Shown here piece after piece: positions 47,522 through 54,368 of a DNA stretch of 64,000 nucleotides. The notes under the pieces were generated by a model, which made no database searches, was not told the DNA's origin, and worked only from the letters and a program-made list of their open reading frames with translations. The position numbers and the translations under genes are program-made. The DNA is from Anaerocolumna sp. AGMB13020 (GTDB taxonomy: Bacteria > Bacillota > Clostridia > Lachnospirales > Lachnospiraceae), in NCBI RefSeq assembly GCF_033100115.1, contig NZ_CP136910.1, forward strand, positions 2,602,001 to 2,666,000. The letters run 5' to 3'. Each line of letters opens with the position of its first letter. The first letter of the stretch is position 1.

Positions 47522-47539
47522 TTGTTAATTTCTTAATAA
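47522..47539. promoter_or_regulatory. Rex-like operator upstream of ndh2
   Basis: TTGTTAATTTCTTAATAA matches the clostridial Rex consensus TTGTTAANNNNTTAACAA except at one position. Rex is the NADH/NAD-sensing repressor of fermentation and redox genes. The site lies just upstream of the promoter of an NADH dehydrogenase gene. Confidence 0.6.
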
Positions 47540-47677
47540 AGATTGTCAAAATGTAGCTATTTTTCTTCCAATCCCTAACAATTTTTAAAATTTTACTTGA
47601 TTTAATCAAAGTAAATTATATCATACCTATAAGAAAAATCAATTATATATATCTACCTATATATATGAATTATGAAA

Positions 47678-47705
47678 AAAGCCCTTCTTTTTTAAGAAGA
47701 GCTTT
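47678..47705 (-). terminator. Terminator of the interrupted spoIIID
   Basis: AAAGCCCTTCTT (47678-47689) pairs with AAGAAGAGCTTT (47694-47705) over 12 positions on the minus strand, with one G-U pair and a four-base loop. A T-run follows (complement of 47672-47677). It lies 46 bases beyond the stop codon of the C-terminal spoIIID half, so the transcription unit still has its own end. Confidence 0.85.
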
Positions 47706-47751
47706 CCTTATGGGGAATTATTGTTTTTTCTAATTAATAGACTGCTACTCA

Positions 47752-47915
47752 TTAGTATGCTTGACTATATTTCGTTTTATGTAAATACTTTTCTTTTGTG
47801 GCTAAACCGCCTCTGATATGCCTTTCCGATTTGTTTAAATCCAGCACGATCCTTGCACGGTCTGCAAGCGTAGGATTAAGCTGCCCTAAACGTTCCGTAA
47901 CATCTTTATGTACAG
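47752..47915 (-). pseudogene. spoIIID: C-terminal half of an interrupted spoIIID
   Basis: From the direct repeat at 47904-47915 the minus strand encodes VHKDVTERLGQL, then residues matching the SpoIIID C-terminal region, including the hallmark SERHIRGGLATKEKY, and stops at 47752. The first 36 residues of SpoIIID, including most of the helix-turn-helix, are absent. Upstream in frame there is no ATG, GTG or TTG before a stop codon, so this half cannot be made alone. Joining it to the N-terminal half (54369-54515) through the shared 12 bases gives an open 89-codon gene. It is better read as one exon of an excision-restored gene than as plain decay, although decay cannot be excluded. Confidence 0.93.
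47904..47915. repeat. Left direct repeat (attachment core) of the spoIIID element
   Basis: CTTTATGTACAG is identical to 54398-54409 and in the same orientation. It falls at the same codon position (TVHK) in both spoIIID halves. Two bases further out, the pentamer GTAAC is also shared (complement strand GTTAC). It is the likely crossover core for the element's serine recombinase. Confidence 0.9.
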
Positions 47916-48078
47916 GTGTAACAATTATGAATGTAAAACGTATTTATGTGGCATACTGATAAAGCAACAATTGATTTCTAATTTTTTGTCGAGCGATTTG
48001 CTCTATAAGCAAGATATTCGCATTTACATCTTTTATAATCAAATTGTTGCTATATTTTAGAAAAACGGAGTGATACAT

Positions 48079-48303
48079 ATGAAAAATCTTATCGGCGATC
48101 GGGTTAGAGAAGCAAGATATAAGAAAAACCCGAAAATTACACAAGTTGACTTGCTTGCCAGACTGGCTATACGAGGTGTCTATATGGAGAGCACCTCCAT
48201 ATCTAAAATCGAATCCTATAAGCGGCCGGTAACAGATATCGAACTGGTAGCATTGGCGGACTCTTTAAATGTAAGTATTCTATGGCTCTTAAATAAAGAG
48301 TGA
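48079..48303 (+). CDS. XRE-family DNA-binding protein of the element
   Basis: The 74-residue product is almost only a Cro/CI-type helix-turn-helix: ITQVDLLARLAIRGVYMESTSISKIESYKRP with the LADSLNVSILWLL C-terminal part. GGAG lies eight bases before ATG 48079; an upstream in-frame GTG overlaps that site and was rejected. It is divergent from the spoIIID C-terminal half and convergent with the recombinase gene. It may repress the recombinase or act as an excision factor; neither can be told from sequence. Confidence 0.8.
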   Translation: MKNLIGDRVREARYKKNPKITQVDLLARLAIRGVYMESTSISKIESYKRPVTDIELVALADSLNVSILWLLNKE

Positions 48304-48359
48304 TGTAAAATCCAAACCAAAACTGCACATACCTTCATTAGCAGGTATGTGCAGCTTGG

Positions 48360-49826
48360 TTAAAAAAATTTCTTCTTGAGGTAAATATCAACATTCCCCT
48401 CGTCATCAGCTTCAAGTCTGTCAAGTATACGCCGCAGGTTCACATTATCAGAAAAAACTTCTTTCACATAGAATTCAGGATTGCATTTTGGTGGTGGTGA
48501 AGGATAATCCTTTTCCTCTGTCTCCTGCAATTGTTTTTTTAATTTTTGAATCTCATCAGCAAGATTATATGTCCTCTCCTGTAATTCTTCCATTGAGATG
48601 ATTTCTTTCGTATAAAGCTCTATGTACTTTTGACGCTGCTTCTCTTTTTTATTGATTTCGCTTTCAATCTTTTCCTTATTATAGTAATCAGAAGAATCTG
48701 ACACACTATAACAGCAATCTGACAAAGTACGCAGAGCATTAGGACTTTGCCTGATTATATCCGTCAAGCCGTTTATAAGTGCTTCCAGCAGTTCCTCTTC
48801 CTGGATTGTTACATTATTGCAGCAGCTTTGTGTTCCATTCTTATTACGGGTGCTGCATACCCAGGTTATCACAGATGTTTTGTAATTCCTGGTAAGTCTT
48901 CTGAAATAGCCTCCGCAATGATTACATTTGATAAGCTGGCTGAAGGGGTGTTTATTAGATTCTCTGCTCTTGTTAAGCTTTTTGTCTGTATTCCTCTTAT
49001 TCTTTATCTCCTGTGCCCGCAGAAACACCTCATCTTCTACTATCCGAAACTCCGGCTTACTGGTAATCTGCCATTGTTCCTTATCCAACACCTTTCTTTT
49101 ACCTGTCAGAAAGTCTTCTATCTCCTCTTTTCCATTTATTATCTTACCGGTATAGATTTCGTTGCCAAGTAAACGGCAAATCCCAATCTGGCTCCAGGAA
49201 CAGCCCCTTTTCGTCTTGATATCCTCACCATTGAGTATGTCCGCAATTTTACCTGCCCCTTTTTTCTCTTGCGTATACAACATAAAAATACGTCTGACTA
49301 CTTCCGCTTCTCTATGGTTGATCTTTAGTTCAAAGTAATCTCCAGGTATTTTATCGTAGCCATAAATGAGATTGGGAACTCTTCCAAGCCTTGCATTCTG
49401 CTGTTTTCCAAATCTGACCCGTTTAGAGGTATTTGCACTTTCCTCCTGGGCTATGGCACTTAACATGGTCAGCATGAACTCCGAACTTTCCGAGGAGGTC
49501 TGGTCATAATTCACAAAGATTACTTTAATACCCTTTGATTTTAGTCTGCGGATACTGGTAAGGAAATCAACAGTATTTCTAGCCAGTCTTGATATATCCT
49601 TTATCAGAACCAGATCAAAGGCATTCAAAGAGGCGTCCGCCAGCAATCGAAGCAGCTGCGTGCGGTTTTTCATCTTGGTACCGCTCTTCCCCTCATCCGC
49701 ATAGATGTTCACCAGCTCATAACCGTTCCTTTCTGCATAGTCCTGAAAAAACTTCTGCTGACTTTCCAAACTGTCAAGCTGCTCTTCTCTTTTGGTTGAT
49801 ACTCTGCAGTACGCCGCTGCCCTCAA
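48360..49826 (-). CDS. Large serine recombinase of the spoIIID element
   Basis: The 488-residue protein is a large serine integrase. The resolvase domain begins AAYCRVSTKREEQ with the catalytic Ser near residue 10, followed by DEGKSGTKMKNR and IKDISRLARN with the conserved arginines. The recombinase domain spans about residues 150-270. A zinc ribbon (CNHCGGYFRR ... CC) lies near 300-345, and a coiled coil lies near 370-440. The family includes SpoIVCA, which excises skin from sigK. The TTG start overlaps the stop codon of the 55-residue upstream ORF (TTGA), so translation is probably coupled. It lies 445 bp from the left repeat. Confidence 0.93.
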   Translation of the reverse strand: MRAAAYCRVSTKREEQLDSLESQQKFFQDYAERNGYELVNIYADEGKSGTKMKNRTQLLRLLADASLNAFDLVLIKDISRLARNTVDFLTSIRRLKSKGIKVIFVNYDQTSSESSEFMLTMLSAIAQEESANTSKRVRFGKQQNARLGRVPNLIYGYDKIPGDYFELKINHREAEVVRRIFMLYTQEKKGAGKIADILNGEDIKTKRGCSWSQIGICRLLGNEIYTGKIINGKEEIEDFLTGKRKVLDKEQWQITSKPEFRIVEDEVFLRAQEIKNKRNTDKKLNKSRESNKHPFSQLIKCNHCGGYFRRLTRNYKTSVITWVCSTRNKNGTQSCCNNVTIQEEELLEALINGLTDIIRQSPNALRTLSDCCYSVSDSSDYYNKEKIESEINKKEKQRQKYIELYTKEIISMEELQERTYNLADEIQKLKKQLQETEEKDYPSPPPKCNPEFYVKEVFSDNVNLRRILDRLEADDEGNVDIYLKKKFF

Positions 49827-49990
49827 AAAAAGTCATCCCTTTCTGTCCCCTGTTTATGTTTTTTCATAATCACTTCTTTTATTATTTCGACCAGATATTT
49901 TGCAGTACATGCTTTAGGGTCCGTATCATGGAGAGTAACTTTAATTTTTTTTCTCCCAGCCAGTTGTTTCTCTTGTTTTAATTGTTTCAT
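49823..49990 (-). CDS. Small basic protein coupled to the recombinase
   Basis: The 55-residue ORF (MKQLKQEKQLAGRKKIKVTL at its start, ending TERDDFF) precedes the recombinase gene, and its TGA overlaps the recombinase TTG by three bases. It is rich in Lys and has no recognised domain. The ribosome binding site (GGCTGGA) is weak. Small ORFs often precede large serine recombinases in mobile elements, and some act as directionality factors, but no function can be assigned here. A sigma-E-like promoter lies just upstream. Confidence 0.65.
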   Translation of the reverse strand: MKQLKQEKQLAGRKKIKVTLHDTDPKACTAKYLVEIIKEVIMKKHKQGTERDDFF

Positions 49991-50015
49991 TTTTCCAGCC
50001 AATTGTTTTTATTTA

Positions 50016-50044
50016 ATTTTATGATAACTCTTTCTGCGATATGT
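50016..50044 (-). promoter_or_regulatory. Sigma-E-like promoter of the recombinase operon
   Basis: On the minus strand ACATATC (50044-50038), 14 bases, then CATAAAAT (50023-50016). The sigma-E consensus is KMATATT-N14-15-CATACAHT. Seven of eight -10 positions and five of seven -35 positions fit. The start would be about 20 bases before the small ORF. The region is AT-rich, so chance similarity is possible. Confidence 0.45.
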
Positions 50045-50051
50045 TTATTTT

Positions 50052-50396
50052 GTGGACAAATTTCCACCAGGAAAATTATCTCAGGCAAAAGGAGAATCCG
50101 TACAAAGAAAACTGATAATAGTTGGCGATTTTTTATTTGTATGCATTAATTGTGTCATAAAAATAGTGCTCTTTACAAAGTACAAATTGTATGTCAAAAC
50201 ACTGGGCGGAATCTTTGGTTATGCCAACGGAATAATACCAATATTTTTCATTTATTTTTCTGCAATTGCAACCGCTGCTGTTTTTGGAATCCTATGAAAC
50301 CTGCTGCTGTCCATTGGAGAAAAGCCTGAGATTGCAAAGAAGATTTGTAAAAAGGAATCCTTGCAAAACCAAAAGAAGGTCAACGCCTATGCGTGA
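50052..50396 (+). pseudogene. Decayed membrane protein fragment
   Basis: A plus-strand frame opens at a GTG (50052) and runs with hydrophobic segments to a TGA at 50295-50297. It continues in the same frame for 32 more codons (NLLLSIGEKPEIAKKICKKE and beyond) to 50396. A TGG-to-TGA change would explain the interruption. The combined 114 residues look like the C-terminus of a polytopic transporter, but no family was recognised and there is no good start signal. The last codons overlap the terminator at 50373-50403. Confidence 0.4.
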
Positions 50397-50403
50397 CCTT
50401 CTT
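50373..50403. terminator. Terminator between the fragment and the permease
   Basis: AAGAAGGTCAACGC (50373-50386) pairs with GCGTGACCTTCTT (50391-50403) with one bulge and a four-base loop. On the minus strand it is followed by TTTGGTTTTG. It lies 51 bases beyond the permease stop codon and probably ends that transcript. Confidence 0.75.
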
Positions 50404-50453
50404 ATATAAGATTATCGTATTTAAATACGCTTATATGTCATTTCCTGAATTTA

Positions 50454-51875
50454 TTACTGAATTACAGCTAATACAATGAAATTTAATACAAATAAGCCAG
50501 TTACGACCCAAAGGATAGGATGAATCTTCTTTGCTTCTCCCTTGCAGATCTTTACAATGCAATAGAAGATAAAGCCTGCAGCGATACCATAAGATATGCT
50601 GTAGCAGAAAGCCATGAAAATGGATGCAAAGAAAGCAGGGATTGCTTCATCCAAATCTGTCCAGTTAATTTCCTTAAAGGAAGACATCATCATGATACCC
50701 ACAGAGATAAGTGCAGGTGCAGTTGCCTGAGGAGGTACAATGTTAACAATAGGTCCAAGGAAGATACTTAAAAGGAACAGCAAAGAGGTAACTACGCTTG
50801 TAAGACCAGTACGTCCGCCGGCTCCGATTCCAGCGGCACTCTCGACATACGTAGTGGTATTAGAGGTTCCGAAGATGGCACCAATTGAGGTCGCAACAGA
50901 ATCTGCAAATAAAGCCTTGTCCATCTTAGATTTAAATCCGGTTCCCTCCTGAAGAGCTTTCTCATCAGCAGCGTCAAAGATACCGGTTCTCTTACCTGTA
51001 CCAACAAAAGTTCCGATTGTATCAAAAGTATCGGATAAACTGAAAGCAAAGATTGTCATCAATACCAGGGGAATTCTTGAAGCATCACTGAAAAGTGAAC
51101 CAAGACCATCTGCGCCAAGTGCAGCGCCAAAGGTTGTACCAAGCTGTGAGAAAGATTCACCCAGTCCTGTAGTACCACTTAAATCAGAAACATTAACAAC
51201 GCTTAAAGGAATACCAATGATGGTGGTTGCAGCTATACCTATGAGAATAGCTCCTTTTACCTTTAAAACCAGAAGTATGACAAACAGAGCAATTGCAATT
51301 ATGGAAAGAATAACTGCCTTGTTGTCAAAATCTACAAGGGCAGGTACAGCGCTGCTTCCGCCGATAACAGTTCCGCCTTCCAAAGCAGTATAAGTACCCG
51401 GATCTAATGTGAACTTCAGTAATCCGGCATTTTTGATACCCAGATATGCTATGAAAATACCAATTCCGCCGCCGATAGCACTCTGAAGGCTGGAAGGTAT
51501 CGCTTTGATGATTAACTTACGAACTTTGGTTACAGTGATTAAAATATTAATAAGGCCACACAGGAAAACCATTGCCAATGCTTCTTTCCAGGAAAAACCA
51601 AGAAGGAATACAACGGTATACGTAAAAAATGCATTAAGTCCCATACCAGGTGCCTGCGCATAAGGCACGTTAGCAAAAAGTGCCATTACCAGGGTGCCGG
51701 CTACAGAAGCTATAATGGTAGCCAGAAATACCGCCCCAAAAGGTATACCTGTCTGACTAAGCATCTGTGGATTTACGAAGATAATATAAGCCATCGCAAA
51801 AAAAGTTGTGATACCAGCTACAATTTCTGTGGAAACCGTGGTGCCGTTTTCTTTCAGTTTGAAAAACTTTTCCAT
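50454..51875 (-). CDS. NCS2-family purine permease
   Basis: The 473-residue protein has about 12-14 membrane helices and belongs to the AzgA/PbuG/PbuO branch of NCS2 transporters, which import adenine, guanine or hypoxanthine with protons. Diagnostic segments are FFAMAYIIFVNPQML at residues 25-39, QAPGMGLNAFFTYTV near 73 and SLSDTFDTIGTFVGTGKRTG near 277. GGAG precedes the ATG. No purine riboswitch was recognised upstream. It is cargo inside the spoIIID element and could have been captured from a chromosomal locus. Confidence 0.9.
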   Translation of the reverse strand: MEKFFKLKENGTTVSTEIVAGITTFFAMAYIIFVNPQMLSQTGIPFGAVFLATIIASVAGTLVMALFANVPYAQAPGMGLNAFFTYTVVFLLGFSWKEALAMVFLCGLINILITVTKVRKLIIKAIPSSLQSAIGGGIGIFIAYLGIKNAGLLKFTLDPGTYTALEGGTVIGGSSAVPALVDFDNKAVILSIIAIALFVILLVLKVKGAILIGIAATTIIGIPLSVVNVSDLSGTTGLGESFSQLGTTFGAALGADGLGSLFSDASRIPLVLMTIFAFSLSDTFDTIGTFVGTGKRTGIFDAADEKALQEGTGFKSKMDKALFADSVATSIGAIFGTSNTTTYVESAAGIGAGGRTGLTSVVTSLLFLLSIFLGPIVNIVPPQATAPALISVGIMMMSSFKEINWTDLDEAIPAFFASIFMAFCYSISYGIAAGFIFYCIVKICKGEAKKIHPILWVVTGLFVLNFIVLAVIQ

Positions 51876-51904
51876 AACTTTCTCCTTTAATTGTAAAATA
51901 TATA

Positions 51905-51956
51905 AACTGCCCCTTTGCAGGCGAACATTGTCTATTATAAAGGATAGGGACAGTTT
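51905..51956 (-). promoter_or_regulatory. Hairpin in the purine permease leader
   Basis: On the minus strand AACTGTCCC (51956-51948) pairs with GGGGCAGTT (51913-51905), one pair being G-U. The segment ends about 30 bases before the permease start. The conserved purine-riboswitch core was looked for and not found, so the role is open. Confidence 0.4.
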
Positions 51957-52199
51957 TTAATAGTTCTATGAGCATAGGTTTTTTATTAAATATAATAATG
52001 CTATTTATATGTTTTGCTAATATATAATTTATTTTCCATAACTTAAAAAAAACAAAGAAAATTACTTCCATATACTGTATTTCCTATGGTCAGCTGCCGC
52101 TTATGCTTCCCACATCGAAAACTTTCTTTTATTTAGATATTTTAACCATTGTATTTATATGGTATACTCTTGAAAAAGAAATCAGAAAGGGAATTTTCT

Positions 52200-53132
52200 A
52201 TGTTCTATCAACTTCAGGACAGTCTCAGACCTATAGACGTAAAGGATTATAATCCCTCCCTCCTAACTCTTGGTATAATAAACCTTAAGGAACTCTCAGA
52301 ACTCTATAGCTCCTTTGGTTTTGCTGAGGCCACTGTATTGGAATGCCAGGATGTTACCAGAAAGTTACATGGCGGTATGGGAATTTATGATGATTACCAC
52401 TTTGGAATCATCCGCGCTATTGATACAAAATATTTTATTCATCTGGAGGACAGGATTGGAATCTATATTAAAGAGAACCTTCTTCTGCTTGTAATTATAG
52501 AAGACCAGGATAATAGTATTCATAAAGATTTAATGGATTCCTTAAGCCAGATTAATTTTACAAAGATTTCACTGGAGCGTTTGCTTTATGGATTCTTAGA
52601 AAGGTTTCTGACGAATAATTTTATTATTCTTGAGGAAATAGAAGACAGCATCAGCAGCTTTGAAGACAGTATAGATGAAAACAGATTTCCCAAGGACTTT
52701 TATCATCAGATTACAAAGACAAGAAAAAGACTGCTTCTTCTGGGTAATTATTACGAGCAGCTTATTTCCATTGGAGATGAGCTGATGGACAATTCCATCG
52801 GACTGTTTGAAGAGGACAAGTTACGTTACTTTAAACTGTTTACTGACAGAGTCACCCGTTTAAGCAACAATGTGAGAAAACTGGAGGACTACAGTATCCA
52901 TGTAAGAGATTCCTACCATTCACAAATGGATTATAATTTAAATAGCATTATGAAGCTCTTTACCGTTGTTACTACGATATTTCTACCGCTTACTCTGATT
53001 GTAGGCTGGTACGGAATGAATTTTAATATGCCGGAGTTCGGCTGGAGATATGGTTATCTTGCGGTTATTATATTAAGTGTCTCCGTCATAATCATTTGTA
53101 TCTTATACTTTAAGAAGAAAAAGTTCCTATAA
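52200..53132 (+). CDS. CorA-family metal ion transporter
   Basis: The 310-residue protein has a large cytosolic N-terminal domain, a long coiled-coil helix region (about residues 140-245), and two C-terminal membrane helices. The YGMNFNMPE loop after the first helix (near residue 275) is the GMN signature of CorA channels, which carry Mg2+ or other divalent metals. The frame opens at 52149, but AAAGGGA points to ATG 52200, and the -10 element (TATACT, 52163-52168) lies inside the longer frame. The stop overlaps the next convergent gene by three bases. It is cargo of the spoIIID element. Confidence 0.88.
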   Translation: MFYQLQDSLRPIDVKDYNPSLLTLGIINLKELSELYSSFGFAEATVLECQDVTRKLHGGMGIYDDYHFGIIRAIDTKYFIHLEDRIGIYIKENLLLLVIIEDQDNSIHKDLMDSLSQINFTKISLERLLYGFLERFLTNNFIILEEIEDSISSFEDSIDENRFPKDFYHQITKTRKRLLLLGNYYEQLISIGDELMDNSIGLFEEDKLRYFKLFTDRVTRLSNNVRKLEDYSIHVRDSYHSQMDYNLNSIMKLFTVVTTIFLPLTLIVGWYGMNFNMPEFGWRYGYLAVIILSVSVIIICILYFKKKKFL

Positions 53133-53357
53133 GGGATTCTCTCTGAAATATTCATCCGTTATGAACTCTGCACTCTCTACCCACATTAGAGAGCCTGTTT
53201 TCTGCAGCATTTCATAAACTTTTGAGCGATAGAACTCATAGAGACAGTCATCAAAGGGTTTACCGGTTTCTCTGGCAATCAGTCGTACTACATGCTCAAT
53301 TTTAATGATAACATCCAGGGTAACATCTTCGTTTCTGTATATATAACGGTTCTGCAT
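53127..53357 (-). CDS. Small helical protein of the DUF3990 module
   Basis: The 76-residue product starts MQNRYIYRNEDVTLDVIIKI and ends WVESAEFITDEYFRENPL. It is mostly helical and acidic at the C-terminus. I believe small proteins of this kind accompany DUF3990 proteins in Firmicutes, but I do not recognise a defined family with certainty. The start at 53357 was chosen because the upstream extension has no protein-like character; the ribosome binding site (GTGGA) is weak. It lies 267 bp behind the DUF3990 gene on the same strand. Confidence 0.6.
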   Translation of the reverse strand: MQNRYIYRNEDVTLDVIIKIEHVVRLIARETGKPFDDCLYEFYRSKVYEMLQKTGSLMWVESAEFITDEYFRENPL

Positions 53358-53533
53358 AATTATTCCACTGCATATCCCAGGGCAGCCTGGAATACTGCCA
53401 CTTATAAAGCAGGTTGAAAAAAGCGTGGCATGACATCCTTTCGATATTTTTATTTTCAACCTGATACCCCCTTGCATACCGCATCTGCTTAAAGATGTGG
53501 CACTGCCACAAATCAAGGCGTAAATAATTATAA

Positions 53534-53603
53534 ATATTCACACTGACACCGTTAGCTACCGCAGGCCCTTTTGAGTTACTGCCATAATAGGAAGTGTGAA
53601 TAT
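53534..53603. repeat. Inverted repeat in the DUF3990 module
   Basis: ATATTCACACT (53534-53544) is perfectly complementary to AGTGTGAATAT (53593-53603), with 48 bases between. It lies 20 bases beyond the DUF3990 stop codon. It could be a 3' structure, a terminator without a T-run, or a recombination-related site. Confidence 0.5.
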
Positions 53604-53624
53604 GCCTGCTAATGGTGCTGTCTT

Positions 53625-54143
53625 TTATACTGCTTCCAACTCCGAGATTCTTAAAGGCGGTAGTTCTTTCCTTCCTGTATATTTTAGATATTCAAGTGCT
53701 TTGGCGGTATGCAGTGAGACCTGGTCATGGGCTTTATAAGGTCTCAGTCTGTCAAGAGCTGTTTCCTCAGAATATATTCCAGCTACATAAAGAGCTATTA
53801 TTCTCATTATATTATCATCAGCTACCGGTCCGATTACTATATCATATGTATGCTGAATTCCGCCGTACAATCTGTTGCTCTTAATCATCTCAAGCCATTC
53901 TCTGGTAAGCCCCGGATACAGCTTAACAGAAAGCTCCTCTGTCACAGCCAGTTGAAACTCCATGACATACTTGCCTTCTCCTCCATACCGGATATACATA
54001 TTTTCAGCCCAGCCTTCTGCCTGTTCCTTAAACGTCGTAGTGTAGAATCCTCTTCCAAAGTCCCTCTTATCCTTAGAATAGCTTAAATCCACCTTATCAA
54101 ACACTGCGTTGGTACCATGGTATAAAATAAAATCATTTTTCAT
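53625..54143 (-). CDS. DUF3990 protein, ADP-ribosyltransferase-like toxin candidate
   Basis: The 172-residue protein begins KNDFILYHGTNAVFDKVDL and continues DFGRGFYTTTFKEQAEGWAE, the signature of DUF3990. The YHGT and GRGFYTTT elements look like the first two motifs of an ADP-ribosyltransferase fold. Members often lie in small operons with DUF3791 proteins and are thought to form toxin-antitoxin-like modules. The gene overlaps the upstream DUF3791 gene by 11 bases. At the right end of the spoIIID element it could stabilise the element. Enzymatic activity is inferred only. Confidence 0.75.
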   Translation of the reverse strand: MKNDFILYHGTNAVFDKVDLSYSKDKRDFGRGFYTTTFKEQAEGWAENMYIRYGGEGKYVMEFQLAVTEELSVKLYPGLTREWLEMIKSNRLYGGIQHTYDIVIGPVADDNIMRIIALYVAGIYSEETALDRLRPYKAHDQVSLHTAKALEYLKYTGRKELPPLRISELEAV

Positions 54144-54354
54144 TCTGCCTTCTCCTTAAAATGTCCTCCACAAAGTATATGCTTTCTTCCAGACTTTGTG
54201 TATGCAGAAGCTTGTACTGCGTACGCAAAAGCTCCAATATGCCATTGTGCCGGAAGAGCAGAAAGACTTCCCAGGGTTTCATATTGTGATTCCAGGCATA
54301 TCCTTCTATCGCCTCAACCACCATAAGGTTCTTATCATTTTCCGAATCCTCCAA
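54133..54354 (-). CDS. DUF3791-like small protein, putative antitoxin
   Basis: The 73-residue product fits DUF3791, with VEAIEGYAWNHNMKPWEVF, a glycine-centred turn (HNGILELL) and an LLHTQSLEESIYFVEDIL end. An ATG at 54372 overlaps the stop of the spoIIID N-terminal half, but AAAGGAGGG six bases before TTG 54354 makes that the better start. It overlaps the DUF3990 gene downstream. Its 5' end is only 14 bases beyond the spoIIID N-terminal half, so in the unexcised state it may be read from the spoIIID promoter. Confidence 0.7.
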   Translation of the reverse strand: MEDSENDKNLMVVEAIEGYAWNHNMKPWEVFLLFRHNGILELLRTQYKLLHTQSLEESIYFVEDILRRRQNEK

Positions 54355-54368
54355 TGAATTCCCTCCTT

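Noticed and set aside
49820..49840. Seven-T run placing an ATG (49836) out of frame with the recombinase, suggesting phase variation
   Set aside because: The frame of the 55-residue upstream ORF ends exactly there with a TTGA overlap, so coupled initiation at TTG 49826 explains the arrangement without slippage.
51876..52148. Purine riboswitch upstream of the NCS2 permease
   Set aside because: The conserved purine aptamer loops were not found; only a simple hairpin is present.
53302..53541. A 79-codon minus-strand frame with Trp- and Tyr-rich sequence behind the DUF3990 gene
   Set aside because: It overlaps the better supported 76-residue gene, has no ribosome binding site, and was not recognised as any family.
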